The notes below the pieces were generated by a model. The model worked only from the letters and a program-made list of their open reading frames with translations, had not been told where the DNA came from and did not search any database. Shown in pieces: positions 45,901 through 54,968 of a DNA stretch of 54,968 nt (the stretch's first letter is position 1; each line of letters opens with the position of its first letter). Source of the stretch: Planoprotostelium fungivorum. Lineage: Eukaryota > Evosea > Variosea > Cavosteliida > Cavosteliaceae. Both the position numbers and the translations under genes were made by a program. The stretch is from positions 1 to 54,968 of the forward strand of contig MDYQ01000280.1 in NCBI GenBank assembly GCA_003024175.1, in the 5' to 3' direction.

Positions 45901-47979
45901 AGTTGAAGGGTGTAGTCTATCTAGAGAATGATCTGGTGAAGAATCATTCAATTTGACATTGACATGATATTGACATGATATTGACATGATATTGACATGA
46001 CATTGACATGATATTGACATGATATTGACATGATATTGACATGATGTTGACACGTACCAGGTGGGTGAGGCCTTCAACGATAAGAAGGCTCGCATCGTGA
46101 GTGTGGTGGGAACACAGATGGTCGTTCAACTCGAAAACGCGAAATTCTCCCAACTGTTGGAATCGGAGAGGAAACAGAGAGAGATCGCTGGTGAATTAGT
46201 CACCGTGAGAAAGAGATTGGAAGAGGTGATGTTACGTCTTCATACATGCGGCTCACCTCTCTCAGTTTATCGATGTCTTGTGTCACGAGTTGAGAAATCC
46301 TCTCAATGGAATATTTGGCTCGAAAAATATCCTCAACATTGTCGTCGGTTCCATCGACGCTTCGTCTTTGAAAAATCCCACACCCGAAGTCATCCAGAAG
46401 TTGGAGAGCGATATCGAAGAGATCAAAGAGGTGAGGATGTTTTATTTCATTTTATTTCGTTTCATTTGGGACGTCGACTGAGAGATGTAGATGACCAACA
46501 GTATATCTGTGTCTGCGGATCATCTGAAGGAAATCGTCGATTCGGTTCTGACGGTGTCCATGCTGGACAAACAACAGCAACAGATGACGTTAGACAAGCA
46601 GACATTCGACCTCCGAGAAGTACTCAACAAGGTGAGACATCGTCGATACATCTCATCACATCCATCACATCGTCGATGTATCTCATATTACATCGTCGAT
46701 GCATATCATTGATGTGATGAGGTGGTGACGATGTACAAATCGAAGGCGATGGAGAAGGATATATTCATTCAATTGGACATACCAGAAGAAGATCAGAATT
46801 GTGTCGTCACCGGTGACAGCCATCGTATATCGCAGGTGACAAGTCACGTGACTCGAAATCCCGACGAAATTTCAGATATTGATCAATCTACTGTCCAATT
46901 GTCTCAAATTTACGCACCAAGGAGGAGTGACTATATCGATGAAATTGGAAGACAGAGGTACCGATCAAGTGAGATCTACGTGAAATTTCGTTGATTTGTC
47001 GCTGAAATCTCGCAGGTGGCCGTACACTTTTGCGTGAAAGACACCGGAATCGGCCTGACTGAACAAGAGGTGAGGAGTCGTCCAATTTCCCACTCACGCG
47101 TCGCCCGCAGATCGGACGACTCTTCAAACCTTTCTCGCAAGCCAACGAGACGACGTACAGTATGTACGGTGGCTCAGGTCTGGGACTTAAGATATCTCAA
47201 GAGATCGCCCATACCATGGGGGGTGATATCAGAGTCGAGAGCGATTATGGAGGTACCTTCTGTGTCACGTGATCACATCTAACGCCTCGCAGTTGGTTCT
47301 TCTTTCATCTTTCACGTCTTGTGTGGTAAATCGACCAAAGAGGCTGCCATCAACTGGAGGAAGAGAAAGATCGATTGCGTCGACGAACTGGTACGTACAT
47401 TACGCATGTGTCCCCCCGTAGTTACGTCTCGTACGCACGCTGACGTGATGCAGTCGGGTACGAACGCCAGAGACAGTGAGCTGCACAAGAGAACAAAGAG
47501 AGGAGGAAAGATTCTAGTGGTGGAGGACAACAACATCAACCAGAAGCTGATGAAGAAGATATTGGAGATGGAGGGATACATGGTAGAAGTGGCATCCAAC
47601 GGCAAAGAAGCGTTAGACATGGTGATGAACGTGGAGAGGCGCGTCATCTCATCTCATCGCAGGTGGTCAACTTTTACGAGAAGGAGAGGAAACAGTATAT
47701 GACCGTCTTCATGGACATGGAGGTGACGTTCACATCCATCGCATGCGACCTGATGGACATCAGATGCCCATCATGAACGGATTGATATCCACAAAGGCCA
47801 TCAGAGACTTTGAACAGAGCGTGGCCATCGCGAGACCCGTCAAGATCATCGGCGTGTCTGCCAACGCCAGAGACACGTATTCTCTCCAGGCGATCCACTG
47901 TGGGATGAACAATTACATCACGAAGCCGTTTCAGAGGCAGGACATCATCTCTTCGATCGAGGAGACACCGTATGTGTAA
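39977..47979 (+). CDS. Hybrid histidine kinase: (pseudo)kinase-AAA ATPase-GAF-HisKA-HATPase-REC (Mak2/Mak3/Chk1, Group X type)
   Basis: A two-component sensor with about 40 small exons. Order: kinase-like domain (GLATTVYEIG, VIK Lys, FRREVEIGN, then THSALCPSHILVNPQ and VQLISFSSAF), AAA/STAND ATPase (WISGFSGMGKTALIEEL Walker A; PLVIFLDDLQWVD Walker B), a long helical TPR-like region (42540-45350), GAF (about 45470-45940; IIIENSGAQRGYFVLVQ, SVLCVPVICNAELKGVVYLE), HisKA (DVLCHELRNPLNGIFG, phospho-His), HATPase (NLLSNCLKFTHQGG; DTGIGL; GGSGLGLKIS), and a receiver (ILVVEDNNINQKLM; FMDME joined to MPIMNG phospho-Asp; NYITKPF Lys). The relay residues are intact. The kinase-like domain has HSALCPSH where HRDxKPxN is expected and ISF for DFG, so it is probably a pseudokinase. 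Fungal relatives sense peroxide or regulate the cell cycle. Introns are very rich in GAAATTTC, TCACGTGA and TGACGTCA. Confidence 0.9.
45376..45426 (+). other. 51-nt intron with a central stem-loop (histidine kinase gene)
   Basis: Donor GTGATC at 45376 and acceptor TCGTAG at 45426; splicing joins SSASDS to AMEAAEDSPDL. CCCATCGA (45381-45388) pairs perfectly with TCGATGGG (45396-45403) over a 7-nt loop. GGCTGACGTC follows with a branch-like CTGAC at 45413. Confidence 0.7.
45952..46052 (+). repeat. 11-bp minisatellite inside a GAF-region intron
   Basis: About eight head-to-tail copies of ATTGACATGAT with minor changes, just after the GTGAAG donor and running almost to the GTACCAG acceptor at about 46060. 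It fills most of the intron and repeats a branch-like TTGAC. Confidence 0.9.
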
Positions 47980-48440
47980 ATATATTTATGGATCGATGAA
48001 CGAAGAGATGTGTCTTTCTTCTCCACGTGAGGTTCTTGATCACCTAGATGGATGTGAAAGAGAGGCTCTATACTGACAGAAGAATGTGGCCCAGATCAGA
48101 GATGGATCCAGATGTTTGTCTATGATGGTTGACGAGTATGTCGTCTATCGGTTCAGTAGGTGTAGGTGATCCGTTGAGGTGAATCAACACCCACCCCATT
48201 CACATGATGATCTCTCGTTCCCTCCATCACATTAGGTCCATCGTCCCCGACACACGCAAACTCCTTCCAACAATTCGATGCCTATAGAAGATGGGCCTAT
48301 CGCTCTCGTGCGACCTCGTACGACAAGAGTCGCTAGTTTTGATATCTAATTCCTATCACCTGTCGCTTCTAAAGAACCTGAAGCTCCTCCCAGAAATTCG
48401 AATTTACAAACTTCTGACGTCGGCAGAGGCTTCCGAGAGG
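47980..48440. other. Intergenic, histidine kinase 3' end to actin promoter
   Basis: No open frame with protein-like features and no repeats. Presumably terminator of the kinase gene and upstream sequence of actin. Confidence 0.4.
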
Positions 48441-48562
48441 TCACGTGATCACAGGTCGACCCGATGACTCGCTTTTCTAGGCGAATCCTGGGGGAGGAGG
48501 AAACATAAATTCGGTCGAGCAGACTTCAACAGCCTCTTCTTCCCAACCTCTAAACCAAAGCA
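48441..48562 (+). promoter_or_regulatory. Actin copy 2 promoter and leader
   Basis: TCACGTGATCAC followed by GGTCGACCCG (48441-48463), TATA-like CATAAAT at 48504-48510, and a pyrimidine-rich leader to the ATG at 48563. Both blocks are shared with actin copy 1. Confidence 0.7.
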
Positions 48563-49820
<1,258 letters not shown>

Positions 49821-50059
49821 ACTTGTTCGGGTACATAAACCATTGTGTAAGAGTAATCCACTCGTCATTCATTTCTTTGTTTTGGAGAGAAGGTACGGTA
49901 ACACAGCAATCAACTCGAACCCCCACTAACGATCTCCATTCTTCGAGTAAGCCAGGAGAAGGGCCAGAGACGACCATCATCACTTGTATTTCGAACAAAC
50001 TTGATGAAAGGGTACAACCGTTCAAATGACAGCAACTCGATTGATCACGAGACGATCAT

Positions 50060-50675
50060 CTATTCCATGTCGCCTAATGCATCCCAGTAGTTCATCCCTC
50101 CCGCTGGTTTCTTCACTTCGACCACCTTCTCCACCTTCTTCTTTGGCTTCTCCTTCGTCTCCTCTCGAAAGACATCTCCCAACCCCCTCGTGATGCTCTC
50201 CTCCAATTCCATCATCTTCTCCTCCACCCCACCTGCCTGCAAGACGTTATCCCTTATTCTGCAACGATATAGTACCTCTTCACCATAGAGAGAGTCCAGC
50301 TTTTCTCTCCTGGGCTTTCTGTAGGCTTGTGGACCAGCATAAGCCGTGAAGAGAGAGTTGTAGTCCCTCGCATCGAAGAAGAGGGTCATGTCGGTGAGTT
50401 CTCCCTCTACATCTGCTTCCCTCTCAGTTTCTTCCTCCACTCTGCTGACTCACCTTCTACGAGAGAGCGACACAAGTGAAGGTAAGACAGAAGGTCCACC
50501 GTTACGATGGAATATTGTAAGAGGGAAGAGAGTTCGATGCGAATGGAAGACAGGTCGACCTTTCCCTCTTGGTGATGAAGTGGAGACGAGCATTGAGAAG
50601 AGCGGATGAGGTGGAGGAGACACAACATCTCGGTGTGAATCCTACCCAGGGGACGCGTCGATGCTGAGTGATGTC

Positions 50676-50710
<35 letters not shown>

Positions 50711-52624
50711 TCCCACCCGCCACGACTTGTTGGGGTATGAGGATCTGACGCATTGCGGCACAGAAGAGGAGGGTGGGTCCTCTCAGTGTCTCTCCTTCCA
50801 TGTCTAACAGAGAGAGGAACTGTCCCTGTCGAATCGAAATGTCTTCTCCGTTCAATTCATTCAGCGTCTTGATGTCACCCTCTCTGTGATGGGTCAGACG
50901 AGTGTAGACCGAAGGGAATGAAACGTCGACACCTCTTCAACGTGAGATTCGATTGTTTGTACTGTTGTCGACGTTGTGTCACTTCCGTCAATACTCCGTC
51001 TCCGAGGGCGACGTTGTACAGTCTCCTCCTCAGTGTCTCCAGCATCATAGAAGGTGTGGGTCCACTATCTCCTCTCAGTCGACATTGTTGAAACCTTTCT
51101 CTCTTCTCACCGTGTATTCTGGCAGAGAGGTAGGGTGCGATCGAAGAGAAGTCGACGAGATAAGATGGATGTCAACACAGTGGGAATTTTTCCATCTAGA
51201 AGAATAAAGATGAGATAAAGAGACACAGAGACAGGACAGGGAGCTCACCACGAAGAGCTTGACCGATCGAGGGGGGATAGTTTGTCAGAGAATTCTCCTC
51301 TGAATATTTGACCAAGTAGAGAGACACGCCGATCTTGAGCAGTTCTCTCACACTTCCTGTTTCTCTTCATTCCCTCCTCTATCACATTCATCCTTCACCT
51401 TTCAATCGCTCGTCGATGGATACGAAGACTTCCGGAAAATAATCGTAATCATATATTTTGGCGGGAAAATTCTTAGCCTGTTCTCTCAAGAAACGTATGA
51501 CGTCACCTACAATGTCGACGTATCCATCCCCTTTGGCCTGCATCTCATCAATGGAAAATCCTCATGATATCACTTTGATTCCTCTCACTCTCAAGTTCAT
51601 GACAGCATCCAGACTCTTCAGTGTCTTGTCTCTATCTGCTCCACTCTTTGTCGTATCGTTACCGATCAGACAGGCCATCAAGGGTAACCACTGTTCACAT
51701 CAATGTGATGCGATGACATCATGTGATCGAACGACTCGTTTCACATTCACATCTGTTCATTCAACGTGATAGTATCTCACCGCTTCAGGAACCTTCAGAT
51801 AATCTGCCGTACGGCTTCTGACGTGCTGTCGCACTACAACTCGCCCGTCTCTCAGCTGCAGGTCGGGCAGAGAGACGTAATTGGCCAGAAGGATGATGAA
51901 GTCGGTATCCTTACCCACCACCGCTTGGAAGTTGTTTCTCACGACGTAATCAGACAGCTGCGATGGATGAGAACATGGAAGATGATGGATGGAATAACCT
52001 CCGCATCGGCCTCGCCCGAACAACAGGAGACGAACACTTGGTGCTTGCGAAGGAGTCGCATGAAGTATTCCTGTGTCCGTGTCATGATGGTTATGCATGA
52101 TCGAGTGGATGAGAGGATACATCTCCACTTAAGGACATTACCTTCAAGTAGATGGGAGGTAGATTTCTGTCCAAAAGATCACCGGCCGGTCTCATATCCT
52201 TCACTCTGGCCCGAGCTCGTGCGACTTGGGTGGGTAGCTTGGATTCATCGGCAGTTCCATCGAAGAGGACTCTCATGTCAACTCCTCCCTCTCTCAGATC
52301 GCCGATCATCTTTTCTGTTGCCTCTGCGAACCTTCACTCAGAGTAAGTTCGAATGAAGAGGATTGTTGTGACGTGTTGAGAAGAATAAATCACATGAGGT
52401 AATTGCCTGGTTGTCCAGGGGTGTGTTGAATTTGATGGATTAGATGATACATCAAACCGTCCCCATCGAAAACGAGGACTGGCCTCTCTGTTATCGTACA
52501 TCAGAAATCACAAGATGAGATACACATCACCTCCAGTTTCTTTCGACAACAGAGTGAGATCGACTGTTTCTGTGAGACATGATCCATTGTTTTTCAACCA
52601 CGTATCCAGATACCCAACTCCCAT
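50060..52624 (-). CDS. Asteroid/FAM120-like protein with XPG-type nuclease fold
   Basis: ATG at 52624: MGVGYLDTWLKNNGSCLTET joins ERPVLVFDGDGLMYHLIHQI, the XPG N-terminal fold as in asteroid and FAM120 proteins. Exons continue KMIGDLREGGVDMRVLFDGT + ADESKLPTQVARARARV, YFMRLLRKHQVFVSCCSGEADAE (acidic active-site-like EADAE), NNFQAVVGKDTDFIILLANY (the DTDF strand of XPG-I), and a poorly conserved helical middle. The C-terminus is charged (EEETEREADVEGELTD .. GGMNYWDALGDME, stop at 50060). Family members are often catalytically dead RNA or scaffold proteins; here several acidic residues remain (FDGDG, EADAE, KDTDF). An intron near 50676-50710 contains a (GAT)n run. Exons between 51700 and 50500 are uncertain. 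Confidence 0.75.
50676..50710. repeat. GAT trinucleotide microsatellite
   Basis: About eleven GAT units in non-conserved sequence of the asteroid-like gene, probably an intron. The poly-Ser it would encode on the minus strand lacks supporting context. Confidence 0.85.
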
Positions 52625-52768
52625 CGTTGTTGATGAAATTGTCAAGATCGGCCGAAAAATGTAAAATCATCTCGATGAAAAATCATTTTATTGTGATGGG
52701 GATCATGCATGATTCCTTTGTCTTCTCTGAATGGTGTGGTGAAGGGATGATTCAGGAAATGACGGTCA

Positions 52769-53927
52769 TCACACAGGAGAAGAAAGAGCCACACAGAAGA
52801 GATTGAGCCTTATCCACAGAAGGAGAAGAGCTATGCATTGTCCGATCCGACAACAAATCAACATGCGGCGGGTAGAATGAAGTTGGGACTGTTTTGGGCC
52901 TTGGCTGACATTTTCGAAGAAGAGCTTGGGGTCTGCTCCATTGGATGTGACGCCAAAAGCACCTGTACGGTGTTCATCATCAACCGAGCAACACCGTGAT
53001 CATCATCGATCGATCAACACCGTGATCATCGTGATCGTCTCGTTACCCCACTTGATCCAATCGTGAATCCCAATCCGGAGGATCTGGATGGTGATTCTTC
53101 CTTCTCAGAATGTCCTCACGATGGTGTTTATGCTGAAAGGAAGAATTTATGTGAGAGATACCAGTCAATGTGACGATGCAAACATTGATATGAATTCAAA
53201 TGATACAGAAATAGAATCTATTGATGTCACATTCAGACAGAACCAACTGGCTTTGTCACCACAAAGGATTTTCCTTTTCCATTCCAACTGTTCTTCAATT
53301 GGTGATTCCTATCATTGAGAAGGAATGGCAGTGTGAGGCCTTGAACATTCGTGATCGTCTCCGTGATCCGCTGTTCGTGTTAGATTGACTCAAGATGTTG
53401 TGATCTTACCCCATCCTCCTCATCATGGATTTCCTTGTGTTTGCATTCAAACTTGACATTTGCACCCTGAATGAAGAGTGTAATCTCCTCTTCATAGGAA
53501 GATGGTAATGGAGTGATGATGATGTCCTTGATTCCCTGTTGTATGTCTAATTCCACGGTCTTTCCTCTTCCTTCCTCAGGTTGCAGAGTCCATTCCGAGA
53601 GCTTGATCTCTGAGTGACGTCAGCATTCGAGATTGCACGAGAGAGAGCTCACCAGGCCCTTCGGCTTCCGGTTCTTGTTCTATAACCTATCACAGACCAT
53701 CAATCGGTGCAAATAACATCCAATAGAAATCAGACTCACTCTGGCAGCTGGTTTCTTGGTCTCGGGGGCGGGCGCTGGTTGCGACGAGGCAGAACCACCG
53801 GCAGTCTTATTGAATGCACTCCTATTCGCGACGGTGCGGGCCAGACGCTCCTCTGAGATGGGTTACAATGTTCGATGTTGCTTCATCTTTACCTTCTCTT
53901 TTCGCTTGCTCCTCGGGGCTATACATG
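52769..53927 (-). CDS. Hypothetical protein, Lys/Glu-rich start and beta-rich body
   Basis: ATG at 53927: MYSPEEQAKRE joins EERLARTVANRSAFNKTAGG, VIEQEPEAEGP, EIKLSEWTLQPEEGRGKTVE + LDIQQGIKDIIITPLPSSYE, and GANVKFECKHKEIHDEEDG, all in phase. Further downstream GLTLPFLLNDRNHQLKNSWN (about 53330) and RITIQILRIGIHDWIKW joined to GAFGVTSNGADPKLFFENVS (53090-52900) look coding, but the connecting phases and the stop are uncertain. No family recognised; the middle resembles an all-beta domain. Confidence 0.45.
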
Positions 53928-54227
53928 TTTGACGGTTGGATGGATCTGATGGATGTGAAATAAAAAACCAATAAATGGAGGAAATCCAGGAATCATTCTG
54001 ACGCAACCACGCAAAACGGAGGAGCTACGACTACACTCTCGATCGTCCTCCTGGCCGCGTGGCGCTTTTCCTTTGAAGAATAAATAGAGATATGAAGAGA
54101 TGCAGTGGTTCGTGTTGAATGAGGGGCATTGTCGTGAGGAGGGGGGAGATTGGGACAAAGTAGGGATAAGGGAGAAGGCTGTGTGCGGTGGAAGAGGTAG
54201 GAGGACATTAGAAGCGGACCGAATAGG
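53928..54227. other. Divergent promoter region
   Basis: Lies between two diverging genes. GA-rich on the plus strand near 54100-54220. No other feature seen. Confidence 0.4.
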
Positions 54228-54968
54228 ATGGAGGACAAAGAATGCTGGATATTGAAAGATCCAGAGTGGAATGTCTTTGTCAAGATCGCCCTCAGCGTGT
54301 TGCTCCTCTCACATCTCGGCGGATGTTTCATGTTACTTCACTGCCTTCGATTTGGAAGGGGATATACTGGAGTGGTGAGTATAGAAAGATCGATCCGATG
54401 TAACATATCGTCACAGATGGTGGGCATTCTATCGGTAATTCATATCGTCAGCACCTTGAGTGGAGTTATCTTGGAATGTCTCAGAATCTCTGGGTATAAG
54501 AACCAGGTTGGCGTTCAAAGATCCGGCTTCCTATCAGCTTTCACCACCATTCTCCTTGAAGCCCGCTTGGTATGGTTACTGTGCATGGCCGTCACTTCTT
54601 TGTGGATGATTCGATCTGCCATGAAGAGGTGTTTCAATCTGGATCCAGTCAACAGACTGATGTAACAGTCTCTCTAAATTGGACATCGAAGAGCCTCCCG
54701 TGCGTCGTCTCAGCTGGAAAGTTTGGACGGTCTTTGCATGTGCCACTATCACTCTCCCCTGTGTGTCTGTATTTTTTGAGGTAACCTTGAGGTTAGATTC
54801 AACGAAGCCACGACTAAACGTGAGATGTTGGGACAACACTATTTCTCATCCGATCACAGCAAGTGGTAAAAATGATGGTCTTCTCCGTCTTGGGACTCAC
54901 GACGACCGTAGCGTACGGACTGATGTGTGAGAGACGTTTAACATCATCATCGCATCACACTCATCCCC
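54228..54968 (+). CDS. Polytopic membrane protein, 5' part (runs off the right edge)
   Basis: ATG at 54228: MEDKECWILKDPEWNVFVKI + ALSVLLLSHLGGCFMLLHCL is the first membrane helix. An intron (54376-54417, GTGAGT to CACAG) joins to MVGILSVIHIVSTLSGVILE, then RLVWLLCMAVTSLWMI. A 41-nt intron (GTGTTT .. TAACAG) joins MIRSAMK to SLSKLDIEEPPVRRLSWKVW + TVFACATITLPCVSVFFE, and a further intron leads to VVKMMVFSVLGLTTTVAYGL. At least five helices so far. The pattern of short loops could fit a receptor-like protein, but no family is recognised. Confidence 0.7.

Noticed and set aside
45952-46052. Possible CRISPR-like array
   Set aside because: Direct 11-bp tandem copies without unique spacers, inside a eukaryotic intron.
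45886-46153. Minus-strand frames encoding repeats of CQYHVNIMSIS
   Set aside because: Translation of the intronic 11-bp minisatellite, not a protein.
50502-50855. Minus-strand poly-Ser frame
   Set aside because: Poly-Ser comes from the GAT microsatellite; flanks do not match the asteroid-like family.

Overview
The window reads as nuclear DNA of a free-living protist with compact, intron-rich genes, most likely an amoebozoan close to the protosteloid/plasmodial slime moulds. This is inference from: introns of about 40-60 nt with GTGAGT/GTAAGT donors and AG acceptors in almost every gene; near-canonical 375-residue actins; a fungal/amoebal Group X type hybrid histidine kinase; an F-box gene with amoebozoan-style degenerate ankyrin-like repeats; and typical eukaryotic genes (P4-ATPase, CHMP2, ataxin-3, ZNF598/Hel2, PPT1). 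Exon joins were made by eye by matching splice phase, so gene spans are firmer than individual internal boundaries.

Layout. 1-407: 5' part of an actin gene (minus). 849-7922: two lipid hydrolases on the minus strand, a membrane-embedded patatin-like phospholipase and a secreted class-3 lipase-like/FN3/Ser-rich/GPI protein. 8359-10061: a repeat protein with three QKRA-type basic motifs and a doubtful ORF. 10125-12612 (plus): an ataxin-3-like deubiquitinase with UIMs and a UBX domain, then ESCRT-III CHMP2. 12820-18005 (minus): a P4-ATPase lipid flippase. 18673-20461 (plus): an F-box/ankyrin-like protein. 20519-22026: poorly understood small genes. 22208-28792: an alpha/beta hydrolase, a hypothetical gene, an FSH1/OVCA2 serine hydrolase, and divergently from it palmitoyl-protein thioesterase 1. 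29070-32079: a charged hypothetical protein and a coiled-coil protein with homeodomain-like helices (minus). 32500-35467: a hypothetical gene (plus) and the RING E3 ligase ZNF598/Hel2 (minus). 35971-39691 (plus): an intronless FAD monooxygenase and a polytopic membrane protein. 39977-47979 (plus): an 8-kb hybrid histidine kinase. 48563-49820: a second, complete actin gene (plus). 50060-52624 (minus): an asteroid/FAM120-like XPG-fold protein. 52769-54968: a hypothetical gene and the start of a membrane protein.

Themes. Five serine hydrolases acting on lipids or acyl groups lie in the first 29 kb, beside a lipid flippase. A second group serves ubiquitin and endosomal quality control (ataxin-3, CHMP2, F-box, ZNF598). 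I see no evidence of an operon-like system.

The most interesting signals are: (i) introns built from a few short palindromic words (GAAATTTC, TCACGTGA, TGACGTCA, CTACAACGTTGTAG) and a recurring 3' splice end TGAC..CGTTGTAG; (ii) two actin genes in opposite orientation about 48 kb apart that share a promoter block; (iii) apparent pseudoenzymes (lipase-like GHNLGG; a kinase-like domain without the HRD and DFG aspartates); (iv) several places where the conserved reading frame changes without an obvious intron.
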